Source of the DNA: Solirubrobacteraceae bacterium
GTDB taxonomy: Bacteria > Actinomycetota > Thermoleophilia > Solirubrobacterales > Solirubrobacteraceae
DNA: 64,000 nucleotides
Reading direction: 5' to 3'
Assembly: GCA_030447275.1 (NCBI GenBank)
Contig: JAUJPF010000004.1
Span: forward strand, 124,001-188,000
A model generated the notes under the pieces. The model searched no databases and had not been told where the DNA came from. It saw only the letters and a program-made list of their open reading frames with translations. Both the position numbers and the translations under genes were made by a program. Below, piece after piece: positions 29,974 to 38,922 of the stretch. How positions within the stretch are numbered: the first letter of the stretch is position 1; each line of letters begins with the position of its first letter.

Positions 29974-30906
29974 GTGACCCGGATCGACGAGACGTACGCG
30001 GCCGCCACCGAGCCGGTCTTCTCCTTCGAGTTCTTCCCGCCGAAGACGCCCGAGGGAGAGATCAACCTGCTCAGGGCTCTGTCGGAGCTTGCGCCGCTCG
30101 AGCCGAGCTTCGTGTCCGTGACCTACGGCGCGGGCGGTTCGACCCGCGAGAAGACGATTGAGATCGTCGAGCGGATCCAGCGCGAGTTCGGCCTCGACGC
30201 GATGGCCCACCTCACCTGCGTCAACGCGACCGTCGACGACCTGCGCCGAACGCTCGACGAGATGCGGGACGTGGGGATCGAGAACGTGCTCGCGCTCCGC
30301 GGGGATCCTCCGCGTGGCGAGACCCGGTGGACGAAGACCGAGGGCGGGCTCGAGTACTCGTGCGAGCTGGTCGCGATGCTCGCCGCCGACTACGGCTTCG
30401 CGATCGGCGGCGCCGCCTTCCCGGAGACGCACATCCACGCGGTCTCGCCCGAGGACGATCTGCGCCACCTCAAGGCGAAGGTCGACGCGGGCGTGCAGTT
30501 CCTCATCACGCAGATGTTCTTCGACAACGCGTTCTACTTCGACTTCGTCGATCGCGCCCGCGCCGCTGGCATCGACGTGCCCGTCGTCCCCGGCGTCATG
30601 CCGATCCTCTCGAGCGACGGCATCAAGCGGATGACCGAGCTGTCCGCCGCGCACCTTCCCGACGGCCTCGTGCGTGAGCTCGATCGCCGCCGGGGCGACG
30701 ACGAGGCCGTGGCCGACCTCGGCGTCTCGTACGCGACGCTGCAGTGCTCCGAGCTGATTGCCGCCGGCGCCCCGGGCATCCACTTCATCACCCTCAACCG
30801 ATCGCCGGCCACCCGCGCGATCCTCAGCGCGCTGCGGCTCACGCAACCATGGAAGCCCAATCGAACCTCCGGCGGTGTAGACGCGCGGGTGGTCGCCGCA
30901 GGCTGA
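29974..30906 (+). CDS. metF: 5,10-methylenetetrahydrofolate reductase
   Basis: 310 residues from GTG 29974. TIM-barrel motifs: PVFSFEFFPPKTPEGEINLL (catalytic Glu in the FEFFPP motif), FVSVTYGAGGSTREKTIEIV, AHLTCVNATVDD, VLALRGDPPRGE, IGGAAFPETHIHA, QFLITQMFFDNAFYFDFVDR, VPVVPGVMPILS and a C-terminal APGIHFITLNRSPATRAIL. These are the MetF signatures. The FAD enzyme makes 5-methyl-THF for methionine synthesis. It stands alone, with no other methionine gene beside it. Confidence 0.95.
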   Translation: MTRIDETYAAATEPVFSFEFFPPKTPEGEINLLRALSELAPLEPSFVSVTYGAGGSTREKTIEIVERIQREFGLDAMAHLTCVNATVDDLRRTLDEMRDVGIENVLALRGDPPRGETRWTKTEGGLEYSCELVAMLAADYGFAIGGAAFPETHIHAVSPEDDLRHLKAKVDAGVQFLITQMFFDNAFYFDFVDRARAAGIDVPVVPGVMPILSSDGIKRMTELSAAHLPDGLVRELDRRRGDDEAVADLGVSYATLQCSELIAAGAPGIHFITLNRSPATRAILSALRLTQPWKPNRTSGGVDARVVAAG

Positions 30907-31034
30907 GCGCGCCGAGGTACTCCGGTGCGGGATCGACGTCGGTCACGAGCCACCCGTCGAGCGTGCCGCCGCCGATAGCCCGCCACCGGGCGCCGGGCGC
31001 CGGCGGATCGCGACGATCAGCGCTGCGAGCGGCG

Positions 31035-31394
31035 CTAGCTGCTCGTGCTGCGCTGTCGCTTCATTTCTGCTGCGACTCGCTGCACGAGTTCCAGCGGGAT
31101 CGGGTCCCGGTAGAGGAAGTTCAGCGCGTCCCTGGCCGCGCGGTAGGGCGCGACTTCGGTCTCGAGCGGCTCCGGCAGTACCGAAACCGGGTAGATGCCG
31201 ACGTGGCGCTTCCAGCCGGCGACGTGGATCGCATAGCGGTCGTCGAGCATGATGGCCGGCATGCCGTATCGAAAGCGCTCCTCGGCCCCAGGGATCGCTG
31301 CACGGACGGCGTCCAGCACGCCGACGACGTGAGGGCGGGCGGCTTCGGGAAGACCTGCGAGGTACTGGTCGATGGCGCTCGCCGCGCTGCTCAT
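31035..31394 (-). CDS. DUF1801/YdhG-like protein
   Basis: 119 residues from ATG 31394. Typical sequence for the family: IDQYLAGLPEAARPHVVGVL, DAVRAAIPGAEERFRYGMPA, YAIHVAGWKRHVGIYPVSVL, RDALNFLYRDPIPLELVQRV. DUF1801 proteins share a fold related to YdhG/CyaY-like proteins; proposed roles include iron handling, but none is firmly shown. The stop is at 31035. About 130 bases of unremarkable sequence lie between it and metF. Confidence 0.8.
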   Translation of the reverse strand: MSSAASAIDQYLAGLPEAARPHVVGVLDAVRAAIPGAEERFRYGMPAIMLDDRYAIHVAGWKRHVGIYPVSVLPEPLETEVAPYRAARDALNFLYRDPIPLELVQRVAAEMKRQRSTSS

Positions 31395-31479
31395 GGAGGA
31401 GGACAATGCCAGGTGCTTGCCGCGGCGGGGGCAAGACCGCAAGCAGCCTGACGCAAGGTCGTCCCTTTGGCCTGGCTGC

Positions 31480-31595
31480 TGCTTTGAGGCAGAAGCAGGA
31501 GCCCGCGGGGCGCCGGTGTGGCAGTTCTCGTGACGCGGAGCGGGACAAACTCTCCACACCGTGCGACCGCCCACCGCTCGTGCTTTGAGGCAGAA
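31480..31595. repeat. Direct repeat TGCTTTGAGGCAGAA (two copies)
   Basis: The 15-mer TGCTTTGAGGCAGAA occurs exactly at 31480-31494 and 31581-31595, 101 bases apart, in the intergenic region upstream of the DUF1801 gene. The core TGC-TTTGAG-GCA is itself dyad-symmetric. No gene is evident in 31395-31645. Confidence 0.6.
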
Positions 31596-31612
31596 CCGAT
31601 AGTGGGCGAATC

Positions 31613-31631
31613 TCTAGCGAGTTTCGCTAGA
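31613..31631 (-). terminator. Hairpin downstream of EAL gene
   Basis: TCTAGCGA-GTT-TCGCTAGA, a perfect 8-bp stem with a 3-base loop, 15 bases past the stop of the EAL gene on the minus strand. It is notably AT-richer than its surroundings. It could end the EAL transcript. Confidence 0.45.
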
Positions 31632-31645
31632 TCCGGCTAGCGCCC

Positions 31646-32785
31646 TCAGGCCGAGCGGCGGACCGGTTTTGCCTCCTCGCCGGCGACGGCGTTGGCGAGC
31701 CCCCACAGCAGGCGCTCGACCGCGACCGTCCCGCGCAGCCGGCCGCGACCGTCGCAGACCGCGATCGGCGTGAACCGGTCGGCGGGCGCGCGGACGGCGG
31801 CGCGGCGGGCGACGTCGGCGATCGCCTCGTCGTCGGAGACCGCGAGGACCGCGACGCGCTCGCGGGCGCCGCGGCGCACGAGCCAGATCGGCCGCTCGAA
31901 CTCGTCCACGACGGCGACCCACTCGGTGTCGGGCGTGCGCAGCAGCGCCTCGGCCGCCGCGGCGTCGCCGTCGTCCGCCGCCACGGCGGGGATCGTCGCG
32001 ACGAGCATGAGGAGCTCATCGCGGTGGACCCCGCCGGCGGCGGCGCAGCGCAGCGCGACCTCGCGGTCGAGCGGCGCCATTCCCGGCGTCGGGCGCCCGA
32101 GCCCGTAGCCCTGCCCGAGCGGGACGCCGAGGCTCATGACACGCTCGAGCTCGCTCTCGGTCTCGATCCCCTCGGCGACGAGCCAGGCGTCGACGCGCGA
32201 GGCGAAGATCCCCAGCGTCTCGAGCAGCGCCGCCTTCGTCTCGTCGGTCGCGACGCCCGACACGAGCCCGCGGTCGATCTTCACGAACGCCGGGCGCAGC
32301 GTGGTGATGTGCTTGAGCGAGGCGAAGCCCGCGCCGGCGTCGTCGACCGCGACGAGCGCGCCCGCGTCGCGGAGCGGCTCGAGCGCCGCGAGCAGAAGGG
32401 CGTAGTCGTCGACCGGCGCCTGCTCGGTCACCTCGATCACGAGCCCACGCAGGTCGGACGCCCGCGCCAGCAGCGCCCGGACGGGCTGCGAGACGAGCGC
32501 CGGCGGGCTGAGGTTCACCGTCAGGAAGACGTTCGGCGGCAGCGCGGCGCGGGCGTCGAGCGCGAGCGCGAGGCAGCGCGCCTCGAGCCGGTCGCCCAGG
32601 CCCGCCTCGTGCGCGGCTCGGAACCACGCGTCGGGCGGGGCGTCGGGCGGCCCGTGAAAGCGCGCGAGCGCCTCGTACCCGGCGACGACGCCGCGGGCCA
32701 GATCGACGATCGGCTGGAAGTGCAGCCGCACGACGCCGGGCCGCGAGCACGCGGCCGCGACGGCCTCGGGGGTGAGGGACGTCAA
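31646..32785 (-). CDS. EAL-domain c-di-GMP phosphodiesterase
   Basis: 379 residues from TTG 32785. The EAL domain spans about residues 15-245 and keeps the catalytic set: GYEALARF (ExL motif), TVNLSPPAL (Asn), IEVTEQAPVDD (Glu), VAVDDAGAGFASLKHI (DD), FVKIDRGLVSG (Lys) and AEGIETESE (Glu). It should therefore hydrolyse c-di-GMP. The C-terminal 120 residues (VAVVDEFERPIWLVRRGARE, ...IADVARRAAVRAPADRFTPI, CDGRGRLRGTVAVERLLW) look like a CBS-pair-like sensor. No GGDEF domain. It starts six bases after DUF1059 and so is the last gene of an M48-DUF1059-EAL transcript. Confidence 0.88.
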   Translation of the reverse strand: MTSLTPEAVAAACSRPGVVRLHFQPIVDLARGVVAGYEALARFHGPPDAPPDAWFRAAHEAGLGDRLEARCLALALDARAALPPNVFLTVNLSPPALVSQPVRALLARASDLRGLVIEVTEQAPVDDYALLLAALEPLRDAGALVAVDDAGAGFASLKHITTLRPAFVKIDRGLVSGVATDETKAALLETLGIFASRVDAWLVAEGIETESELERVMSLGVPLGQGYGLGRPTPGMAPLDREVALRCAAAGGVHRDELLMLVATIPAVAADDGDAAAAEALLRTPDTEWVAVVDEFERPIWLVRRGARERVAVLAVSDDEAIADVARRAAVRAPADRFTPIAVCDGRGRLRGTVAVERLLWGLANAVAGEEAKPVRRSA

Positions 32786-32791
32786 CGCGTG

Positions 32792-32959
32792 CTACCGGAT
32801 GTGCGCGCGGACGCTCGCGACGAGCTCGTCCGACACGTCCGTGATCCCGTGGTCGGCGCACGCGTGCTCGGCGACCTGCTCGAGGATCCCGCCCTCGGTG
32901 TCGGCGGTGAAGGTGGCCGTGCAACCGGGCACGACGGATCCGCAGCTGAACTTCTTCAT
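32792..32959 (-). CDS. DUF1059 small protein
   Basis: 55 residues, MKKFSCGSVVPGCTATFTAD then ILEQVAEHACADHG and VSDELVASVRAHI. This is the usual DUF1059 pattern with Cys near the start and CxxHG later, which may bind metal. AGGAGAG is seven bases upstream of ATG 32959. The start overlaps the stop of the M48 gene (ATGA 32956-32959). Function unknown. Confidence 0.82.
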   Translation of the reverse strand: MKKFSCGSVVPGCTATFTADTEGGILEQVAEHACADHGITDVSDELVASVRAHIR

Positions 32960-33702
32960 CGGGCTCTCCTGTGGCTCTCTGGTGATCTCTTCGTTCGGGT
33001 CGGCTGAGAAGTACGGCCGCTGGAGGCCACGAGCCGCTCGAGCACGCCGGCCAGCGCGGGCCCGAACCCGACGCGCGCCGCGTGGCGGTCGGCGGCGAAC
33101 TCCGCCGAGCGGCTCAGGATCGCCGCGGCGAGCCGCGCGAGCCCGAGCGGGATCAGCAGCGCGATCCGGGCGAGCGCGAAGAGCCAGCCGAACAGCCCGA
33201 ACACGCGCAGCAGCAGGTCGAAGACCAGCGACGGCAGCGCGAACCACCAGCCGAGCAGCGCGGCCACGGGGTGCTCGTCGAGGTGGTGGCCGAGCTCGTG
33301 GGCGAGCAGCGCGGACAGCTCGTCGTCGGGCAGCGAGAGCGCGAGCGTGGTGACGGAGACGATCCGCGCGCCGCCCGCCGTCGCGTTGACCTCGGCGCGA
33401 TCCTCGACGCGCAGCACGTAGTCGCCGAGGTCCTCGCCCGCCGCGCCGCACACCCGCTTCCACGCCGGCTCGAGCCGGACCCGCTCTCGCGCAGTGGGTT
33501 CGCGCGCCCCGAACAGCACGCGCGCGAGCCGCAGCTCGACCGGGCGCAGGAAGACGAGGCCGGCGCTCAGCGTCCACGCGATCAGCGTCACGGCCACGCC
33601 GGTCCAGCCGGCCACCGCGGCGCCCACCAGCCCGACAGGGACGGCGGAGACCAGCCAGATCAGCGCGTCGGCGGCGAGCAGCCCCAGCGTCGTACGGGTC
33701 AC
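32956..33702 (-). CDS. M48-family membrane metalloprotease
   Basis: About 248 residues from GTG 33702; a GTG at 33741 would overlap the divergent TetR start. Two N-terminal membrane helices (LGLLAADALIWLVSAVPVGL and the following AGWTGVAVTLIAWTLSAGLV), zinc motif LSALLAHELGHHLDEHP (HExxH) near residue 145, another pair of membrane helices, then SAEFAADRHAARVG, giving the third zinc ligand Glu. This matches the HtpX/CAAX-prenyl-protease-1-like M48 group. It probably cleaves membrane or exported proteins. Confidence 0.82.
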   Translation of the reverse strand: MTRTTLGLLAADALIWLVSAVPVGLVGAAVAGWTGVAVTLIAWTLSAGLVFLRPVELRLARVLFGAREPTARERVRLEPAWKRVCGAAGEDLGDYVLRVEDRAEVNATAGGARIVSVTTLALSLPDDELSALLAHELGHHLDEHPVAALLGWWFALPSLVFDLLLRVFGLFGWLFALARIALLIPLGLARLAAAILSRSAEFAADRHAARVGFGPALAGVLERLVASSGRTSQPTRTKRSPESHRRAR

Positions 33703-33727
33703 GAGGCGCGAAGGTATCTTGCGCCGG

Positions 33728-34318
33728 GTGGCAGTCCGCACGCAGAAGGAGCGCTCCGAGGCGACGACGGTCGAGCTGGTCGTCGTGGCGCGGCGGCTGT
33801 TCGCCGCCGACGGCTACGCGGCGACCTCGCTCGACGACGTCGTCCGCGGCGCCGGCGTCACGAAGGGCGCGCTGTACCACCACTTCAGCGGCAAGCGCGA
33901 CCTGTTCCTCGCCGTCTACGAGCGCGAGCAGCAGCACCTCGGCGCGGTGCAGCTCGAGGCGTTCGCGCGCAAGCGGGCGATGTGGGACGGGTTCTTCGCG
34001 GCGAGCCGCGCGTTCTTCGAGGCGTCGCTCGACCCCGGCGTCCAGCGGATCACGCTGCTCGACGCGCCGTCGGTCCTGGGGTGGGAGACGATGCGCGAGG
34101 TCGAGGGACGCTACGCGCTCGTTCAGCTGCGCCAGGGGCTCGAGGCGCTGATCGCCGCAGGGCACCTCGCGCCGCGGCCGGTCGCGCCGCTGGCCGACCT
34201 GCTCTTCGGCGCGATGTGCGAGGCGGCGATGATGGTCGCCCGGGCCGACGACCAGCCGGCGGCGACGCGCCAGGTGCTCGCCGAGCTGCGCGCAATCATG
34301 GAGGGACTGAGGACATGA
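33728..34318 (+). CDS. TetR-family transcriptional regulator
   Basis: 196 residues from GTG 33728. HTH region: LVVVARRLFAADGYAATSLD, DVVRGAGVTKGALYHHFSGK, with the classic TKGALYHHF recognition helix. The C-domain resembles TetR_C_33-type regulators (FFEASLDPGVQRITLLDAPS, VLGWETMREVE). It starts 25 bases from the divergent M48 gene and overlaps the next gene (ATGA 34315-34318), so it likely controls itself, the small membrane protein gene and perhaps M48. Confidence 0.86.
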   Translation: MAVRTQKERSEATTVELVVVARRLFAADGYAATSLDDVVRGAGVTKGALYHHFSGKRDLFLAVYEREQQHLGAVQLEAFARKRAMWDGFFAASRAFFEASLDPGVQRITLLDAPSVLGWETMREVEGRYALVQLRQGLEALIAAGHLAPRPVAPLADLLFGAMCEAAMMVARADDQPAATRQVLAELRAIMEGLRT

Positions 34319-34740
34319 CGTTCGAGGAGTGGCTGAAGCTCCAGAACCGGTCGATGATCGCCTTCGACCTCGCGCTCGGCAGCGGCGCGCTGCTCGCCCC
34401 GCGCCGCACGCTCGCCGTGCTCGGCCACGAGCAGCCGAGCTCCGATGGCGAGCGGCTGTTCCAGCGCCTCGGCCCGGTGTGGCTGACCTTCGCCGGCGCC
34501 CACCTCGTCGCCGCGCGGCGCGGGGAGGCGCAGGACTGGTGGGCGCTCGCGTGGCTGCGCGGCACCGAGATCGCGACGGACGTGCTGTGGTCGGCGTCGC
34601 CGGCGTTCACGCGGCCGGGCGCGCGCGCCGGCCTGTGGTTCGCGGGGGCCGCGAACCTGGGGATGGCGCTCGGCTACGCGAAGCTCGCTCGTGCGCGAGC
34701 AGCCGCCCCTTGGCGTCGACGCCTCCGGCGTAGCCGGTGA
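34315..34740 (+). CDS. Hypothetical small membrane protein
   Basis: 141 residues, coupled to the TetR gene by ATGA. It begins MTFEEWLKLQNRSMIAFDLA and has several short hydrophobic helices (LGSGALLAPRRTLAVLG, GPVWLTFAGAHLVAAR, ARAGLWFAGAANLGMALGYA), suggesting a three- or four-helix membrane protein of the DoxX/DUF4345-like kind. I cannot name the family. The last 20-25 residues are Arg/Ala-rich and lie over the 3' end of ogt on the opposite strand. Confidence 0.55.
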   Translation: MTFEEWLKLQNRSMIAFDLALGSGALLAPRRTLAVLGHEQPSSDGERLFQRLGPVWLTFAGAHLVAARRGEAQDWWALAWLRGTEIATDVLWSASPAFTRPGARAGLWFAGAANLGMALGYAKLARARAAAPWRRRLRRSR

Positions 34741-35110
34741 GCGCGCCGCTCGTTCCGATGACGCGGTGGCAGGGGATGAGGACGGAGATCGGGTTGCGGC
34801 CGTTCGCCGCGCCGGCCGCGCGCGCGGCGCCGGGCCGCCCGGCGCGGACCGCGAGCTCCGCGTAGGTGATCGTTTCGCCGTAGGGGACCGCGCGGAGCGC
34901 GTCCCACACCGCGCGCTGCCACGGCGTCCCCACCGGGGCGAGCGGCAGGTCGAACGCCTCCCGCTCGCCCGCGAAGTACTCGCCGAGCTGGCGGCGCAGC
35001 TCCTCGCCGCCGCCGTCCGGCCCGGCGTCGCCGGTGAACCGCAGCCCGGTCAGCGCACCCGCCGCGTCCCACGTCGCGAACAGGCGCCCGATGGGCGAGT
35101 CGATGACCAC
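34607..35110 (-). CDS. ogt: Methylated-DNA--protein-cysteine methyltransferase
   Basis: 167 residues from GTG 35110. The N-terminal part (MVIDSPIGRLFATWDAAGAL) and the DNA-binding domain (TPWQRAVWDALRAVPYGETI, TYAELAVRAGRPGAARAAGA, ANGRNPISVLIPCHRVIGTS) include the methyl-accepting Cys in IPCHRV and the Asn hinge. GALTGYAGGVDAKGRLLAHE ends the conserved part; about 33 extra Arg/Pro-rich residues follow, overlapping the convergent gene by 134 bases. A frame change near 34690 would give a normal short end at 34674. It repairs O6-alkylguanine. Confidence 0.9.
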   Translation of the reverse strand: MVIDSPIGRLFATWDAAGALTGLRFTGDAGPDGGGEELRRQLGEYFAGEREAFDLPLAPVGTPWQRAVWDALRAVPYGETITYAELAVRAGRPGAARAAGAANGRNPISVLIPCHRVIGTSGALTGYAGGVDAKGRLLAHERASRSRAPSPGSRPPRTTGRRARPAA

Positions 35111-35119
35111 GCCGCGAGG

Positions 35120-36970
35120 CTAGACCGGCGCGGCGGCCGCTCTCGCCCGGCGGGCGGCCTTGGTGCGCTCGGTCTTGTCGAGCACCGCCTTGCGCAGGCG
35201 CACGGCGGCGGGCGTGACCTCGACCGCCTCGTCCTCGCGCAGGAACTCGAGCGCCTGGTCGAGCGAGAGGTTGCGGTGGGGGACGAGCCGGACGAGCACG
35301 TCGGCCGTCGAGGAGCGGATGTTGGTCAGGTGCTTCTCGCGGCAGGCGTTGACGTCGAGGTCGTCGTTGCGCGCGTTCTCGCCGACGATCATCCCTTCGT
35401 AGACCTCCTCGCCCGGCCCGACGAACAGCGACCCGCGCTCCTGGAGGTTCATCAGCGCGAACTGCGCCGTCGTGCCGCGACGGTCGGAGACGAGCGAGCC
35501 CGTCGGGCGCAGCAGCATGTCACCCGCCCACGGCTCCCAGCGGTCGAAGACGTGGTGCAGGACGCCGGTGCCGCGCGTCTCGGTGAGGAACTCGGTACGG
35601 AAGCCGATCAGGGCGCGGGCCGGCACCAGGTACTCCATCCGCACCCAGCCCGTGCCGTGGTTGACCATCTGCTCCATCCGCCCCTTGCGCAGGGCGAGGA
35701 GCTGGGTGACGACGCCGACGTACTCCTCGGGGATGTCGACGGTCAGCCGCTCGACCGGCTCGTTGACGCGCCCGTCGATCTCGCGGGTGACCACACGCGG
35801 CTGGCCGACGGTCAGCTCGAAGCCCTCGCGGCGCATCAGCTCGACGAGGATCGCGAGCTGGAGCTCGCCGCGGCCCTGGACCTCCCACGCGTCCGGGCGC
35901 TCGGTGTCGCGCACGCGCAGCGAGACGTTGCCGATCAGCTCCTGGTCGAGCCGCGTCTTCACGAGCCGCGCGGTGAGCTTCGACCCGTCGCGCCCGGCCA
36001 GCGGTGACGTGTTGATCCCGATCGTGACCGACAGCGAGGGCTCGTCGACGGTGATGACCGGCAGCGGACGCGCGTCGTCGGGGTCGGCGAGCGTCTCGCC
36101 GATCGTGACGTCGGCGATGCCGGCGACGGCGATGATCTCGCCCGGCCCGACCTCGTCGGCCTGGACGCGGTCGAGCGCCTCGGTGACGTACATCTCGGTG
36201 AGCTGGACGGTCTGCACGGTCCCGTCTGCGCGGCACCACGCGATCCGCTGCCCGCGCTTCATGACGCCGTGGCGCACGCGGCACAGCGCGAGGCGGCCGA
36301 CGTACGGGGACGCGTCGAGGTTCGTGACGTGGGCCTGGAGCGGGTGGTCGCTGTCGTGCTCGGGCGCGGGGATGTGCTCGACGAGGAGGTCCATCAGCGG
36401 GGCGAGCGACTCGCTCTCCTCCCAGCCCTCGGCCTCGAGCGACGCCTTGCCGGCGCGCGCGTTGCAGTAGACGATCGGGAACTCGATCTGCTCCTCGTCG
36501 GCGCCCAGGTCGAGGAACAGCTCGTACACCTCGTCCACGACCTCGGCGATGCGGGCGTCCGGGCGGTCGACCTTGTTGATGACGAGGATGACCGGCAGCC
36601 GCGACTCGAGCGCCTTGCGCAGGACGAAGCGCGTCTGGGGGAGCGGGCCCTCGCTCGCGTCGACGAGCAGCAGGACGCCGTCGACCATCGTCAGCCCGCG
36701 CTCGACCTCGCCGCCGAAGTCCGCGTGGCCCGGCGTGTCGACGATGTTGAGCTTCGTCTCGCCGTAGCGGACTGCGGTGTTCTTCGCGAGGATCGTGATG
36801 CCCTTCTCGCGCTCGAGGTCCATCGAGTCGAGCACCCGGTCGGCGATGTCGGCGTTGGCCCGGAACGCCCCCGTCTGCCAGAGCATCGCGTCGACCAGCG
36901 TCGTCTTCCCGTGGTCGACGTGGGCGACGATCGCGACGTTGCGCAGGTCCTCTCGGCGGGCGATGGGCAC
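35120..36970 (-). CDS. typA: Translational GTPase TypA/BipA
   Basis: 616 residues from GTG 36970 ([20 protein letters not shown]); the open frame runs much further upstream but is not coding there. G1 [15 protein letters not shown], switch [19 protein letters not shown]4 NKVDRPDAR. Domain II follows at about 205, then EF-G-like domains III and V and the TypA-specific C-terminal domain ([60 protein letters not shown]). Length and order are normal. It binds ribosomes and supports subunit assembly under stress. Confidence 0.96.
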   Translation of the reverse strand: MPIARREDLRNVAIVAHVDHGKTTLVDAMLWQTGAFRANADIADRVLDSMDLEREKGITILAKNTAVRYGETKLNIVDTPGHADFGGEVERGLTMVDGVLLLVDASEGPLPQTRFVLRKALESRLPVILVINKVDRPDARIAEVVDEVYELFLDLGADEEQIEFPIVYCNARAGKASLEAEGWEESESLAPLMDLLVEHIPAPEHDSDHPLQAHVTNLDASPYVGRLALCRVRHGVMKRGQRIAWCRADGTVQTVQLTEMYVTEALDRVQADEVGPGEIIAVAGIADVTIGETLADPDDARPLPVITVDEPSLSVTIGINTSPLAGRDGSKLTARLVKTRLDQELIGNVSLRVRDTERPDAWEVQGRGELQLAILVELMRREGFELTVGQPRVVTREIDGRVNEPVERLTVDIPEEYVGVVTQLLALRKGRMEQMVNHGTGWVRMEYLVPARALIGFRTEFLTETRGTGVLHHVFDRWEPWAGDMLLRPTGSLVSDRRGTTAQFALMNLQERGSLFVGPGEEVYEGMIVGENARNDDLDVNACREKHLTNIRSSTADVLVRLVPHRNLSLDQALEFLREDEAVEVTPAAVRLRKAVLDKTERTKAARRARAAAAPV

Positions 36971-36993
36971 CCGCCGAGAGTAGGACGCGCCGT

Positions 36994-37905
36994 TCAGCGC
37001 GCCGGAGCGACCGCCGGCTCGGCGGTCACGCGGCCCAGTTGCGCCGTGCGCAGCGCGCCCGCGGTGAAGACGGCGAGCGCCACCCACACGAGCGCGAAGC
37101 CGGCCAGGCGCGACAGCGGCATCGGCTCGTCGTTGACGAGCACGCCGATGAGGAAGTGCAGCGTCGGCGCGAGGTACTGGAGGACGCCGATCGTCGTGAG
37201 CGTCACGCGGATGGCGGCGACGCCGAACAGGATGAGCGGCACCGCGGTGATGACGCCGCTGAGGACGAGCAGCCCGACGTGTCCGGCGTCCTGCGCGAGG
37301 AAGGTGCCCTCGCCGGAGGCCTGGAGCCAGACGATGAAGGCGAGCGCGGCCGGCGCCAGCAGCGCCGTCTCGACGGCGAGGCTCTGCGCGCCGTCGACAT
37401 CGGCGCGCTTCTTGACGAGGCCGTAGGTCCCGAACGACAGCGCGAGCGTCAGCGCGATCCACGGCGGCCGGCCGTAGTCGACCGCCAGCACCGCGACGCC
37501 CAGCGCGGCGATGGCGACCGCCACCTGCTGGTGGCGCTTCAGCCGCTCGCCGAGCACGGTGATGCCGAGCGCGACCGAGACGAGCGGCGTGATGAAGTAG
37601 CCGAGCGACGTCTCGACGACGTGGTCGTTGTTGACGGCGTAGATGAACGTCCCCCAGTTGACCGTGATGAGCGCCGCGGCGATCGTCAGCAGGCCGACCT
37701 GGCGCCGGTCGAGGGTGCGGACCCACCGGAAGCCGCTCCCCAGCGCCAGCAGCGCCGCGAGGAAGACGAGCGACCAGACGATGCGGTGGGCGAGGATCTC
37801 GACGGGCCCCGCCGGTTCGAGCAGGGGCCAGTACAGCGGGAACAGGCCCCACAGCAGATAGGCGCCGATGCCGGCGGCGAGACCCGTACGCAGCCACACG
37901 TCCAA
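36994..37905 (-). CDS. rarD: RarD-like EamA-family transporter
   Basis: 303 residues from TTG 37905 (a GTG at 37899 is also possible). Ten hydrophobic helices in two EamA halves: [40 protein letters not shown], then [40 protein letters not shown] in the first half; [12 protein letters not shown]..., [40 protein letters not shown] in the second. These are the RarD signatures (chloramphenicol-sensitive protein family). The protein sits in the inner membrane; substrate not known. It lies just upstream of typA on the same strand. Confidence 0.86.
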   Translation of the reverse strand: MDVWLRTGLAAGIGAYLLWGLFPLYWPLLEPAGPVEILAHRIVWSLVFLAALLALGSGFRWVRTLDRRQVGLLTIAAALITVNWGTFIYAVNNDHVVETSLGYFITPLVSVALGITVLGERLKRHQQVAVAIAALGVAVLAVDYGRPPWIALTLALSFGTYGLVKKRADVDGAQSLAVETALLAPAALAFIVWLQASGEGTFLAQDAGHVGLLVLSGVITAVPLILFGVAAIRVTLTTIGVLQYLAPTLHFLIGVLVNDEPMPLSRLAGFALVWVALAVFTAGALRTAQLGRVTAEPAVAPAR

Positions 37906-37944
37906 CCCACGGTAGCCCCCTCGAAGCCACCGGCTGACTGCCGA

Positions 37945-38889
37945 TCAGCGGGCCGGCGGCAGGATCCGGTCGAGCGCCCGCGCCAGGTACGGCCCGAGCG
38001 TCCGCGAGAAGAGCTGCGTGATGTGGCCGCCGTCCTTGTGGACGAGCGCGCCGCCGACGACGGGGAAGCAGCGCGTGGCGTCGCACATGAACGGCGTCAG
38101 GTTGACGAGCCGCACCCGCGTGCCGCGCAGCCGCCGCGCCGCCACCGCGGCGAGGTCCTGGCGCAGCGCGCGCCGGCGCGGGATCGCGCAGGCGAGGTCG
38201 GGCCGGCGCCCGTCGGCGACCGCCTCGACCACGCACTCGGGGGCCGTCAGCGTGCTCCACGGCGTGTCGCGGATGACGACGATCTCCTTGACCGTGGGCG
38301 GCAGCTCCCGGAACGCCCGCTCGTAGCCGTCGACCTGCGCGTCGTACTGGCTCTGGCCGCGCGCGGCGACGACCTTTCCGCCGTGGGAAGAGGTGAAGAC
38401 GATCTCGACCTGCGGGTGCTCCTCGAGCCAGCGGACGACCGCGTGGTTGTACGCGAGGCAGTCGTCGCGCCGGCGGCCCTTGAGCACGGGCGTCGCCTTG
38501 GTCAGCGAGCAGCCGCTCTCGGTGAGCGACAGCCCGTGCCAGCCGCGGCGGAGCACCGCGACGTCGAGCGCGGCGCGCCAGTGGGCGGCGTGGCTGTCGC
38601 CGATGAGCGCGATCGTCTTGACCGCCTCCGTCCACTGCGTGCCGAAGGCGCACGAGTAGAGCGACTCGCCCTCCTTGTCGATCGGCTCGCACGGGGAGTT
38701 GAGGACGCCCAGGGCCTCGGCCGGCGTGGGGGTGACCGTGAAGCGCAGCGCGCGGTTGACGCAGCGGCGCTCGGGGTCGCGCGCGGCGGCGCCGAAGCAG
38801 CGCTCGCTCTCGCTCACGGCCGCCGGCGCCGGGGCGGCGGCGGCGATGGTCGCCGCGGCGGCGGCGAGCAGGATCGTCAGGCTCCTCAT
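37945..38889 (-). CDS. Secreted SGNH-domain protein
   Basis: 314 residues. Signal peptide [20 protein letters not shown]. The SGNH hydrolase fold has block [21 protein letters not shown] with the GDSH motif and a C-terminal [14 protein letters not shown] supplying Asp and His. Several Cys (SERCFG, NSPCEP, YSCAFG, SGCSL, DDCLAYN) suggest disulfides. This is the SGNH domain usually fused to acyltransferase-3 proteins such as OafA; here it is free and exported. It probably acetylates or deacetylates a surface glycan. Confidence 0.78.
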   Translation of the reverse strand: MRSLTILLAAAAATIAAAAPAPAAVSESERCFGAAARDPERRCVNRALRFTVTPTPAEALGVLNSPCEPIDKEGESLYSCAFGTQWTEAVKTIALIGDSHAAHWRAALDVAVLRRGWHGLSLTESGCSLTKATPVLKGRRRDDCLAYNHAVVRWLEEHPQVEIVFTSSHGGKVVAARGQSQYDAQVDGYERAFRELPPTVKEIVVIRDTPWSTLTAPECVVEAVADGRRPDLACAIPRRRALRQDLAAVAARRLRGTRVRLVNLTPFMCDATRCFPVVGGALVHKDGGHITQLFSRTLGPYLARALDRILPPAR

Positions 38890-38922
38890 CGGCGGCGCAG
38901 TGTAGGCGGGTGCGCCGAGGAC

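Noticed and set aside
36971-38692. Upstream extension of the typA frame to 1190 codons
   Set aside because: The extension lies over rarD and the SGNH gene in the wrong frame. TypA similarity begins at the GTG at 36970.
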